Shown: piece by piece, positions 25,319 to 32,412 of the stretch
Layout: each line of letters begins with the position of its first letter
Position numbering within the stretch: position 1 is the first letter of the stretch
From: Nocardia fluminea
Lineage (GTDB): Bacteria > Actinomycetota > Actinomycetes > Mycobacteriales > Mycobacteriaceae
NCBI RefSeq assembly: GCF_002846365.1
Contig: NZ_PJMW01000001.1
Location: 496,001-560,000, forward strand
Length of the DNA: 64,000 nt
Reading direction: 5' to 3'
The notes under the pieces: generated by a model
What the model saw: the letters and a program-made list of their open reading frames with translations, nothing else
The model's database searches: none
Told to the model about the DNA's origin: nothing
Program-made: the position numbers and the translations under genes

Positions 25319-25808
25319 CACGGCGGACCAGCTCGCCGCTCTCGCCGAACGATCCGGTCTCACGGTAGCGGTCGCCGAATCGTTGACGGCGGGCCAGGTC
25401 GCCGCGGCTCTGGGCGCCGCGCCGGACTCGGTGGTGTGGTTTCGCGGCGGGGTCGTGGCCTATGCCACCGAGGTCAAACAGCAGGTGCTCGGAGTTCCCG
25501 ATGTGCCGGTGGTGTCCGAAACCGCGGCGACGGCGATGGCGCGGGGTGTGCGCTCGTTGATGGACGCCGATCTCGCTGTCGCCACCACCGGGGCCGGCGG
25601 CCCCGACCCGCAGGACGGGGAGGACCCGGGTTCGGTCTGGTTCTGTGTGGCCACGCGCGAGGACGCACAGGCCGTTCACCGCCAGTACGACGGCGATCCC
25701 GCGCACGTGGTCCATCAGTCCGTGCAGTACGCGCTCGAATTGCTGCTGTCGGCGGCGAAGACTGTGACGGGATCAGCTCCTGTGTCGGTGACCGATAACC
25801 GGGTATAG
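25308..25808 (+). CDS. cinA: CinA C-terminal-domain protein (NMN amidohydrolase-like)
   Basis: A 166-residue stand-alone CinA C-terminal domain. This domain (PncC) deamidates nicotinamide mononucleotide in the pyridine-nucleotide cycle. Motifs include VAVAESLTAGQVAAAL, FRGGVVAYATEVKQQVLGV and ATTGAGGPDPQDG. The N-terminal molybdopterin-binding part of full CinA is absent. The ATG at 25308 overlaps the end of the 50-residue gene, so it is translationally coupled to it, and both would share the upstream SigF-type promoter. Enzyme activity is inferred from the family. Confidence 0.85.
   Translation: MANDTADQLAALAERSGLTVAVAESLTAGQVAAALGAAPDSVVWFRGGVVAYATEVKQQVLGVPDVPVVSETAATAMARGVRSLMDADLAVATTGAGGPDPQDGEDPGSVWFCVATREDAQAVHRQYDGDPAHVVHQSVQYALELLLSAAKTVTGSAPVSVTDNRV
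25783..25807 (+). promoter_or_regulatory. SigF-type promoter-like motif, GTGT-N15-GGGTAT
   Basis: GTGT at 25783-25786 and GGGTAT at 25802-25807, inside the 3' end of cinA. The ATG of the next gene follows seven bases after GGGTAT, so its transcript could be leaderless. Confidence 0.5.
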
Positions 25809-25814
25809 CCCGTT

Positions 25815-26162
25815 ATGGCACACTTCCGCCGCTGGGGAGCTGTCTACGTGCTGCTGCTTCTGTTCCTGGGCTCTTGGGGCGCGCAGTTCATCACCCAGCT
25901 GATCGAATACCGCAATACGCAACAACAATTCGGGCAGCCGTTCCAGTGGTCCGGCTACTGGCCGGAGTTTCTCGCCAGCACTTTCGAGAACTGGCAGAGC
26001 GAATGGTTCCAGCTGGTTTTCCAGGCCGTGCTTCTTCTCGGCGCGAAACATTGGATCTTCCGTGTTGACGCCGAGAACACCGAGCGGATCGAATCGAAGG
26101 TCGATGATCTTCGGAACTACCTGGTCCCGCCGGAGGGTCGGTCGCCCTTGCCCGGTGACTGA
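25815..26162 (+). CDS. DUF6766-type small membrane protein
   Basis: A 115-residue protein with an N-terminal helix (AVYVLLLLFLGSWGAQFI), a central segment FENWQSEWFQLVFQAVLLLGAKHWIF and a polar tail. The F-ENW-SE-(F/W)-Q pattern matches what I know of DUF6766, a family of unknown function common beside stress genes in actinobacteria. A SigF-type motif ends seven bases before the ATG and no ribosome site is visible, which fits a leaderless transcript. It lies just after cinA on the same strand. Confidence 0.75.
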   Translation: MAHFRRWGAVYVLLLLFLGSWGAQFITQLIEYRNTQQQFGQPFQWSGYWPEFLASTFENWQSEWFQLVFQAVLLLGAKHWIFRVDAENTERIESKVDDLRNYLVPPEGRSPLPGD

Positions 26163-26179
26163 CGCAGAGCGGCATCCGG

Positions 26180-26899
26180 CTACGTCGACCCGGGATCGAT
26201 CTCATAGATCGCGTACTCGGTGCCGATGACCGGTTGCGCGACGTTGCGGACCCGGATCCCGCCCGGTGTGGTGCCGCGCTCCGTGCCGGCGTGCGCGTGC
26301 CCGTGCAACGCCAGATCGACACCGCAGGCGTCGATCGCCTCGCCGAGCAGGTAGGACCCCAGGAAAGGGTAGATCTCGGGCGGTTCGCCGTGCAAGGTGT
26401 CCGACACCGGCGAATAGTGCGTCAGCGCGACCGTCACATCGGTGTGCAGATCACACAGCGCCGCGTGCAGTTTGTCCGCCAGTTCTTCGGTGTGGCGAGC
26501 GAACTCGCGCATCTGCGGTTCACCGAACGCGCTCGCGCATTTCCCGGCGAACCCGCCACCGAATCCTTTCGTACCCGCGATACCGAGGGTGCGGTCACCG
26601 ATGGGCAGCGTCACGCCGGTTCCCTCGAGCACCGTGATGTCGTGGTCGCCGAGCAACGAGGTGATCTCCTCGGCTCGGTCGCTGTGATAGTCGTGGTTGC
26701 CCAGGACGGCGACCACCGGCACAGCCAGATCACCGAATTCCGATGCGACAGTGCGCGCTTCCTCCATGGTGCCCAGTCGCGTCAGGTCGCCGGCGAGCAG
26801 CAGCACGTCGGCACGCTCCGCCAGATCGGCCAGTTCGGGCCGTACTCTGCCTCGGCACTGCTCGCTCAAATGGACGTCTCCCACCGCGGCGATGCGCAT
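26180..26899 (-). CDS. calcineurin-type metallophosphoesterase
   Basis: A 239-residue cytoplasmic phosphoesterase. Metal-binding motifs appear in order: AAVGDVHLS, LLAGDLTRLG, AVLGNHDYHSD and LHGHAHAGTERG. There is no signal or membrane segment. The ATG at 26899 is preceded by AAGGAGG at a good distance. It starts 13 bases after the end of the nucleotidyltransferase-BON gene, so the two are probably one operon. A phosphodiesterase next to a nucleotidyltransferase suggests opposing nucleotide chemistry, but the substrate is unknown. Confidence 0.85.
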   Translation of the reverse strand: MRIAAVGDVHLSEQCRGRVRPELADLAERADVLLLAGDLTRLGTMEEARTVASEFGDLAVPVVAVLGNHDYHSDRAEEITSLLGDHDITVLEGTGVTLPIGDRTLGIAGTKGFGGGFAGKCASAFGEPQMREFARHTEELADKLHAALCDLHTDVTVALTHYSPVSDTLHGEPPEIYPFLGSYLLGEAIDACGVDLALHGHAHAGTERGTTPGGIRVRNVAQPVIGTEYAIYEIDPGST

Positions 26900-26912
26900 G
26901 ATGACACCTCCT

Positions 26913-27728
26913 TCACTCGAGCAGTTCCGGGCCGACCGGCGCGTTACGGCGATGGACCCGGACGTCGTTGTGCACCCGCAGCGGTCCGATTCGTTCACGC
27001 AGTACCGTTTCCAGTGCGAGCCTGCTCTGTTCGTCGGCCACCTCGCCGGTGAGGACCACCACGTCTCCCCGGACGGTGACATGGACGCCCATCGTCGCGG
27101 TGCGCGGATCTTCGGCGAAAGCGCGGCGCAGATTCGCGACCACGTACTGCGGCGGCTCGTCGCGGTGGGCCGTGACCTCCGGCGCTTGGATACCGAGATC
27201 GGCGAGCAAGCTGAGAAATGCTCTGGCATAAGGTGATTCGGCGCACTCACGCCGCACCCGTGGCCAATCCACCTGCTCGCGCAGTGCGCGCGCGGCCTCG
27301 AGCAGACGGGTGAAATCCAGGCGGTGGGCATCGAGCACCATCAATTTGTCGATGATCAGATCGGTCCCGGTGAGCACCGGCGCGACAGCGGTCCCGATCC
27401 GCATCACCTCGGCGCGGTCGAGCAACGCGTCGTCGACGGTGTGATGGTTGGTCCGGAAGATGATGTCCACCAGGACATCTCCGTGGTAAGCCTTGGTCAG
27501 CCAATCCTCCACCGGGTCCGCGGCGCGCATTCCGACGGTGACCAGTGCCGCCCGGGCCGCCTCGCTGTCCTGGGGCCGGACGAAGATATCGACATCGTGA
27601 TCGGATGCCGGACCACCGCGCGCGTACACCGCGCAGCCACCACCGACCGCGAACCGGACTCCGCTGTCGCGCAGCGTATTGACCACCAAGGTCAAACTGT
27701 GCAGGAGTTCATCGATATCAGCGCTCAT
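26913..27728 (-). CDS. nucleotidyltransferase fused to a BON domain
   Basis: A 271-residue two-domain protein. Residues 1 to about 150 resemble a minimal nucleotidyltransferase: FAVGGGCAVYARG, then DHDVDIFV (the metal D-x-D) and a later Asp in LVDIIF. Residues about 185-260 are a BON domain (VVANLRRAFAEDPRT ... DVVVLTGEVADEQ ... RVHNDVRVH), which in other proteins binds phospholipid or nucleotide second messengers. I know of no characterised protein with this order. The ATG at 27728 has AAAGGTGG. The downstream phosphoesterase gene is 13 bases away. Function unknown; a nucleotidyl-transfer or sensing role is inferred. Confidence 0.78.
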   Translation of the reverse strand: MSADIDELLHSLTLVVNTLRDSGVRFAVGGGCAVYARGGPASDHDVDIFVRPQDSEAARAALVTVGMRAADPVEDWLTKAYHGDVLVDIIFRTNHHTVDDALLDRAEVMRIGTAVAPVLTGTDLIIDKLMVLDAHRLDFTRLLEAARALREQVDWPRVRRECAESPYARAFLSLLADLGIQAPEVTAHRDEPPQYVVANLRRAFAEDPRTATMGVHVTVRGDVVVLTGEVADEQSRLALETVLRERIGPLRVHNDVRVHRRNAPVGPELLE

Positions 27729-27798
27729 CTCACACGCCACCTTTCGCCGGCAGTACCCGGGGGCCCGGCGCGGACGATCACCGCGTGCGAAGAGAATT

Positions 27799-28410
27799 TC
27801 ATTCGGCCGGATAGTTCTGTGCGCGCAGCAATTCGGCCAGGTGGGCGGCGTTGCGGGCCATGGTGCGAGTGGTCTGGCGGACCGCGTCGGGGGTTTCGGG
27901 AAGGTCGTTGTAGTCGACGCCACCCATCGCCTCACCGTTCCAGTACGTGCAGCCCTGGGCGGGGATGGTGAACCCGATGTCGTCGAGGGCCTGGAAGGTG
28001 TCGGCGGCGATCTTGTGCGCGCCGTCCTCGTTGCCGACGATGGCCGCGAGGCCGATCTTGCCGAACATGGCGGGCCTGCCCGCGTCGTCGGTGTTGGACA
28101 GTTCGGCGTCGAGCCGTTCCAGCACCCGCTGCGCGACCGAGGACAGATGCCCCAGCCAGGTCGGGGTGGCGAGTACGACGATGTCGGCGTCGAGCACGCG
28201 GCGCCGGATCTGCGGCCACTGGTCCCCCTCGCCTTCGTCGGCACCGACCCCGGGGCGAATGTCGAAGTCCGCGATCCGTACCGCCTCGCCTTTGACACCG
28301 TGCGACGCCAACGCGTCGAGCACCTGATCGGCGATGAGGACGCTGCTCGACGGGGCGGGAGACGGCTTGAGCGTGCAGACCAGTGCGAGAGCTTGCAGAG
28401 GGTCGCTCAT
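27799..28410 (-). CDS. flavodoxin-fold NAD(P)H oxidoreductase
   Basis: A 203-residue flavodoxin-like FMN protein of the NADPH-dependent FMN reductase / WrbA-like group. The FMN loop is near ALVCTLKPSPAPSSS, and VLATPTWLGHLSS is the second flavin-contact loop (TPTWxG). It probably reduces quinones or other acceptors during oxidative stress. The ATG at 28410 has AAAGGAT upstream. A SigF-type motif is 50-75 bases upstream on the same strand. It is divergent from the SRPBCC gene, which has its own motif of the same type. Confidence 0.83.
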   Translation of the reverse strand: MSDPLQALALVCTLKPSPAPSSSVLIADQVLDALASHGVKGEAVRIADFDIRPGVGADEGEGDQWPQIRRRVLDADIVVLATPTWLGHLSSVAQRVLERLDAELSNTDDAGRPAMFGKIGLAAIVGNEDGAHKIAADTFQALDDIGFTIPAQGCTYWNGEAMGGVDYNDLPETPDAVRQTTRTMARNAAHLAELLRAQNYPAE

Positions 28411-28459
28411 CAGAAATCCTTTCGACGGTGATCGGCTGTCCTTCGGACACACCGAGGCG

Positions 28460-28484
28460 GTACCTCGCCGCGGGTCTCCCAAAC
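28460..28484 (-). promoter_or_regulatory. SigF-type promoter-like motif, GTTT-N15-AGGTAC
   Basis: On the minus strand GTTT (28484-28481), 15 bases, then AGGTAC (28465-28460), upstream of the flavodoxin gene. Its sequence TGTTTGGGA...CGAGGTAC closely parallels the motif at 32269-32293. Confidence 0.5.
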
Positions 28485-28536
28485 AAGCCCGGGTGCCGCA
28501 GACGACACGGATCCGATTTCCCATCGGGTCGCTGAC

Positions 28537-28561
28537 GATTCGGCGCGGCAGGACCGGGTAA
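28537..28561 (+). promoter_or_regulatory. SigF-type promoter-like motif, GATT-N15-GGGTAA
   Basis: GATT at 28537-28540 and GGGTAA at 28556-28561, upstream of the SRPBCC gene. The flanking bases are nearly the same as at 40259-40283 (both read CGATTCGG, then GGACCGGGTAAG, then GATGTGACCGA soon after), so the two promoters appear to be copies. Confidence 0.6.
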
Positions 28562-28612
28562 GCGCCGATGTGACCGAGCCAGGACGACCCAGCCGAGGAG
28601 GCGACCCACGAC

Positions 28613-29080
28613 ATGGTCCAGGTGACGCGCACGATCCAGGCCCCGGTGGACGAGGTGTTCGCGGTGCTCTCCGATGGGTGGTCCTATGCGAGCTGGGTCG
28701 TCGGGGCCTCGCACATCCGCAATGTGGACGCCACGTGGCCGCAGGTGGGAGCACGCATTCACCACAGTGTCGGGCCGTGGCCGTGCACCATCCAGGACAC
28801 GACCGCGGTCCGTGCCCTCGACCCCCCGCACAGCATCGAACTCGACGCCAGGCTCTGGCCGATGGGCGCCGCTGTCGTGCGGGTGGAGCTACGCGCCGTC
28901 AGCCCCACCTCGTGTGAGGCCGTGATGTCCGAACAAGCGGTTCGCGGACCGGGCCGGTTGATGCCGCACGCGGTCCAGGCGGTGCTGCTCACGCCGCGTA
29001 ATCGCGAATCGTTGTCGCGGCTCGCCGACCTCGCCGAGGGCGGGTATCCGGACGCGAGAGCCGACAGCCCGGACCGGTGA
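28613..29080 (+). CDS. SRPBCC-family protein
   Basis: A 155-residue START/SRPBCC-fold protein. The N-terminus MVQVTRTIQAPVDEVFAVLSDGWSYASWV is the usual entry strand and helix of polyketide-cyclase-like ligand carriers. No catalytic residues can be assigned. The ATG at 28613 follows GAGGAGG by 12 bases. A SigF-type promoter motif lies about 52 bases upstream, and the DJ-1-family gene follows 70 bases downstream on the same strand. It may bind a lipid or hydrophobic metabolite in stressed cells; this is inference. Confidence 0.82.
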   Translation: MVQVTRTIQAPVDEVFAVLSDGWSYASWVVGASHIRNVDATWPQVGARIHHSVGPWPCTIQDTTAVRALDPPHSIELDARLWPMGAAVVRVELRAVSPTSCEAVMSEQAVRGPGRLMPHAVQAVLLTPRNRESLSRLADLAEGGYPDARADSPDR

Positions 29081-29150
29081 TGGCGACCCCCAGGACACAC
29101 CGAAACCCGTTGCCCACGAAGGCAACCCGAGTCACACGAAGGAGTACACC

Positions 29151-29705
29151 ATGCCCCAGCAAGCACTGACCGGAAAGCGCGTAGCCATCCTGGCCACCGA
29201 CGGAGTCGAACAGGTCGAGCTCGTCCAGCCCCGCGCGGCCGTCGAGGACGCGGGTGCCACGACCGCCCTGCTCTCCCTCGAGAGCGGTGAGATCCAGGCG
29301 ATGAATCACGACGTGGAGAAGGGCGACACCTTCACGGTGGATCGACCCGTCGCCGAAGCCGCCGTCGACGACTTCGACGCGCTGCTGCTCCCCGGCGGCA
29401 CCACCAATCCCGACAAGCTACGCCAGGACCCCGCGGCGGTCGCCTTCGTCAAGGAGTTCGCCGCCACCGGCAAACCGATCGGCGTCATCTGCCACGGGCC
29501 GTGGACCCTCGTCGAAGCCGACGCCGTCCGCGGACGCACCCTCACCTCCTACCCGAGCCTGCGCACCGACATCCGCAACGCGGGCGGCACCGTGCTCGAC
29601 CAGGAAGTCGTCACCGACAACGGTCTGGTGTCGAGCCGCAACCCCGCCGACCTACCCGCCTTCTGCGCCAAGATCGTCGAGGAGTTCGCCGAGGGCAGGC
29701 ACTGA
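29151..29705 (+). CDS. DJ-1/PfpI-family protein
   Basis: A 184-residue class-I glutamine-amidotransferase-like protein of the DJ-1/PfpI group (intracellular protease or deglycase-like). The nucleophile Cys sits in IGVICHGPWTLVEA, and the N-terminus (GKRVAILATDGVEQVEL) carries the conserved Glu. LLLPGGTTNPDKLR is also typical. Members protect against carbonyl and oxidative stress; the precise reaction is debated. The ATG at 29151 follows GAAGGAG. The setting among stress genes fits. Confidence 0.9.
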   Translation: MPQQALTGKRVAILATDGVEQVELVQPRAAVEDAGATTALLSLESGEIQAMNHDVEKGDTFTVDRPVAEAAVDDFDALLLPGGTTNPDKLRQDPAAVAFVKEFAATGKPIGVICHGPWTLVEADAVRGRTLTSYPSLRTDIRNAGGTVLDQEVVTDNGLVSSRNPADLPAFCAKIVEEFAEGRH

Positions 29706-29755
29706 CCCGCGCGCGGGCGACCAGCGTTCGAGCAGCTGGTCGCCTGCGGCCACGA

Positions 29756-30232
29756 TCACGACGCCCGAGGGGTGAGAACAGTCGGTGTCGCCGGGGCACA
29801 GGTTCTGGGGCGGATCGGATCCTCGCTCAGCATCTGCGCGGCATCGGTGTACACCGGCAGCCATTCGGTGAGCCCGGTGATGGTGATGACCCGGGCGAGG
29901 ACCGAGGGCTCCGGGTCGACCACCGTGACCTGGACTCCTCGGGCAATGCCCTCCTGCGCGGTGCGAGCCAGGTCGAGCACTGGCCGGCATCCGATGAATC
30001 GAGCGTCGCCGACATCGACGACCAAGCGCCCGTAGTCCTCGGCCGTGCGGACGGCGTCGTCGAGAATATGGCGCCATCGGTTGCGGGTATAGGCATCGAT
30101 CTCGCCGTGCACGGTCAAGATCGTGACCGTGCGGCGGACGTGGAGCTCGGCGCGCAACCGCGTGCCGACATCGCTGGAATCGCCGTTGAGAAGGGGCAGA
30201 ACATCTTCGCTGCGGCGTAATCGGGGGTCCAT
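29756..30232 (-). CDS. STAS-domain protein (anti-anti-sigma-like) without the usual Ser
   Basis: A 158-residue protein whose residues about 30-130 match the STAS fold (LTVHGEIDAYTRNRW, RLVVDVGDARFIGCRPVLDLA). In anti-sigma-factor antagonists the loop here reads D-S-S-G and the Ser is phosphorylated; this protein has G-C-R-P (81-84), so classic phosphorylation control appears lost. Extensions of about 30 residues flank the domain. No anti-sigma kinase is seen in the window, although a SigF-family sigma factor is 8.5 kb away. It may be constitutively active or bind another partner. Confidence 0.8.
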   Translation of the reverse strand: MDPRLRRSEDVLPLLNGDSSDVGTRLRAELHVRRTVTILTVHGEIDAYTRNRWRHILDDAVRTAEDYGRLVVDVGDARFIGCRPVLDLARTAQEGIARGVQVTVVDPEPSVLARVITITGLTEWLPVYTDAAQMLSEDPIRPRTCAPATPTVLTPRAS

Positions 30233-30438
30233 GAGAAGTTGACCTCCTCAGGGCACCAGCAGGCCCTCAGAGCTGCCCGGCCGGTCCATGTTCGGTCAAG
30301 AGCGGCTGGTATCTCCATTGGAGCACTTCGCCGCGCGGTTGTCAGCGATCGTGATGCTGCTGTTGCCTGTGATCGTCAAGTGCACAGTGTGCCGCTGCGC
30401 AACGGCCGCGAAGCTCGGGCGCGATGCGGCCGCGATCC

Positions 30439-30462
30439 GTTTCATTCGGCGTATCGGGGTAT
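30439..30462 (+). promoter_or_regulatory. SigF-type promoter-like motif, GTTT-N14-GGGTAT
   Basis: GTTT at 30439-30442 and GGGTAT at 30457-30462. The ATG of the Rieske flavoprotein follows nine bases later with no ribosome site, suggesting a leaderless transcript. The rest of the 239-base gap 30233-30471 shows nothing else recognisable. Confidence 0.55.
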
Positions 30463-30471
30463 GCGGCCCGC

Positions 30472-31950
30472 ATGACATCGTTTTGGTTCACAGGCACCCC
30501 GACACCGGCCCGGCCACCGCTCGCCAGTGACATCGAGGTCGACACTGTCGTGATCGGTGCCGGGATCGTCGGACTGACCAGCGCCTTACTCCTGGCCGAC
30601 CAGGGCCGCGAGGTCGCCGTCCTCGAGGCACGCCACATCGGCGCGGTGACAACGGGTGCTTCCACCGCGAAGATCTCACTGCTGCAGGGGACCCGCGCGC
30701 AGACGATCGCCCGTCGGCACGGCAGAGACGTTCTGGCGAAGTATCTGCACGCGAACGAGGCGGGTTTCGACTGGCTGCTGGACTTCTGCATCGACCACGA
30801 CATCGCGGTGCAACGCGTTCCCGCGGTCACCTACGCGCAGAATGCCGACGAGTTCGCGGCGGTCCGCGCCGAGTACGAGGCCACGCGGGCGGTCGGTCTG
30901 CCGACCGAGCTGGTCGAGGAGTTCGACGTCCCCTTCCCGACGCACGGCGGTGTCCGGCTCAGGGAACAAGCCCAGGTCGATCCGGTCGCGGTGCTCACCG
31001 CGCTCGCGGCCGACATCGAGGCGCGCGGCGGCCGGATCTTCGAATCGACGCGCGCACAGCGACTTCGCCGACGCGAAGGTCGCGTCGTGATCGGCACCGA
31101 TCTGGGCGAGGTCTCGGCGGCGAATGTCGTCGTGGCGACCGGTTCACCGGTGTTCGACCGGATCGGTCTCGCGGCGCAACTCACGGCCCAGCGGTCCTAC
31201 CTGGCGGCGTTCCAGGTTCCAGGCACGATCCCGCGAGAGATGTTCATCAGCGCCGGTCAGCCGATCCGTTCACTGCGCTGGTGCCCCACCGAGGCCGGCG
31301 ATGTCCTGCTCGTCGGCGGTAGCGGCCACGACGTCGGGCGCGTCGATTCCGAAGCCGATCAGGTCGCGGAATTGCTGGACTGGACCGATCGCTGGTTCCC
31401 CGGCGCGCGGCTCCTCGATCGGTGGTCCGCACAGGACTATCACCCGATCGCGGAACTGCCCTATGTCGGCGCGGTACAGCTCGGCGCCGAGGAGGTGCAG
31501 TGCGCGACCGGTTTCGCCAAGTGGGGCATCACCAACGGCGTCGCCGCCGCGCTCGTGTTGGCCGGTCGGCTGACCGAGGCAGAGCCGACGTGGTCACGCG
31601 CCTACGACGGCTGGCGCTCGGGTGCGGTGAAGTCACTCTTCGCGGGTGCACAGGCCAATGCCGCGGTGGCGCGGCACATGACGACCGGCTGGCTGCACCT
31701 GCTGGGCACCGATGAGGGAACGGCACCGCCCGAAGGAGAGGGCCGGGTCGAACGTCACGGCCTGCACCCGAAGGCACTGTGCACTGTCGACGGTAAGACC
31801 CACACCGTTTCGGCCGTCTGCACGCATCTGCGAGGCATCCTCAATTGGAACGACGCCGAGAAGACGTGGGATTGTCCGCTGCACGGCTCCCGCTTCGCAC
31901 CGGACGGCGCGGTGCTGGAGGGCCCAGCGACCGCGCCACTCTCCGATTGA
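30472..31950 (+). CDS. FAD-dependent oxidoreductase with C-terminal Rieske 2Fe-2S domain
   Basis: A 492-residue protein. The N-terminal DAO-type FAD domain has VVIGAGIVGLTSA at 27-39 and GATTGASTAK-like contacts (GAVTTGASTAKIS). The C-terminus has Rieske ligands Cys450/His452 (CTH) and Cys468/His471 (CPLH). This DadA-plus-Rieske layout resembles Bacillus YhfW; reaction unknown, but electrons could move between flavin and cluster. The start at 30472 (MTSFWFTGT) lies nine bases after a SigF-type -10 motif. The end falls only 17 residues after the cluster motif, slightly short for a Rieske fold. Confidence 0.88.
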   Translation: MTSFWFTGTPTPARPPLASDIEVDTVVIGAGIVGLTSALLLADQGREVAVLEARHIGAVTTGASTAKISLLQGTRAQTIARRHGRDVLAKYLHANEAGFDWLLDFCIDHDIAVQRVPAVTYAQNADEFAAVRAEYEATRAVGLPTELVEEFDVPFPTHGGVRLREQAQVDPVAVLTALAADIEARGGRIFESTRAQRLRRREGRVVIGTDLGEVSAANVVVATGSPVFDRIGLAAQLTAQRSYLAAFQVPGTIPREMFISAGQPIRSLRWCPTEAGDVLLVGGSGHDVGRVDSEADQVAELLDWTDRWFPGARLLDRWSAQDYHPIAELPYVGAVQLGAEEVQCATGFAKWGITNGVAAALVLAGRLTEAEPTWSRAYDGWRSGAVKSLFAGAQANAAVARHMTTGWLHLLGTDEGTAPPEGEGRVERHGLHPKALCTVDGKTHTVSAVCTHLRGILNWNDAEKTWDCPLHGSRFAPDGAVLEGPATAPLSD

Positions 31951-32005
31951 TTCCCAGCACCCCGACGAGAAAGTCTCGCGCTGCCGGGTTATTACTGCGA
32001 ACCGA

Positions 32006-32206
32006 TCAGGTCCGATCGTCGTCCGTGATTCCGGTACGCCGACTGGATTCGTCGCTCTCGGGAGCCAGGGTCAGCGCGTCCTGCGCGTCGATGCCCGCCG
32101 CCGCGGACCACTCGCCACGCAACCGCTGTACCGCGGCCTCCTCGCCGCCGTTATCGGCACGCGCGATGTCCCGACGCCACTGAGCGATGATGTCCAGGGG
32201 ATCCAT
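32006..32206 (-). CDS. small stress-associated protein, 66 residues (DIIAQ family copy 2)
   Basis: A 66-residue acidic protein. It shares MDPLDIIAQWRRDIARAD...RLRGEW with the 50-residue product of 25166-25318 (DIIAQ, R, DI, RLR, E-S conserved), plus an acidic tail. The ATG at 32206 is preceded by AGGAGGAGA, a strong ribosome site. A SigF-type motif (GTTT-N15-AGGTAA) lies 60-90 bases upstream on the same strand. No family recognised and no membrane segment. The gene converges with the Rieske flavoprotein gene. Confidence 0.72.
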   Translation of the reverse strand: MDPLDIIAQWRRDIARADNGGEEAAVQRLRGEWSAAAGIDAQDALTLAPESDESSRRTGITDDDRT

Positions 32207-32268
32207 GAACTTCTCCTCCTCCGACGATGTGTTGACCCGCTCGCACGGCCGATGGCCGCACCGTCGTG

Positions 32269-32293
32269 TTACCTCGGAATCCGCGTTCCAAAC
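32269..32293 (-). promoter_or_regulatory. SigF-type promoter-like motif, GTTT-N15-AGGTAA
   Basis: Minus strand: GTTT (32293-32290), 15 bases, AGGTAA (32274-32269), upstream of the 66-residue gene. Confidence 0.5.
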
Positions 32294-32327
32294 AGCCGCC
32301 CCCCGGAGGCGGAATCGGACCATGCCT

Positions 32328-32352
32328 GATTGGGTGCGCGAGGCCGGGGTAT
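32328..32352 (+). promoter_or_regulatory. SigF-type promoter-like motif, GATT-N15-GGGTAT
   Basis: GATT at 32328-32331 and GGGTAT at 32347-32352, 60 bases before the cytochrome P450 start. It is divergent from, and almost adjacent to, the motif at 32269-32293. Confidence 0.5.
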
Positions 32353-32412
32353 GACGCCGACGAGCGAACGCGTGCCGGACGCCGGCAGGGCATCCGGAGG
32401 ATGGGAGGTCAG

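Noticed and set aside
27753..27780. GGGTAC on the minus strand before the nucleotidyltransferase-BON gene as a SigF-type promoter
   Set aside because: The only possible upstream element (GATC) is 17 bases away and off consensus.
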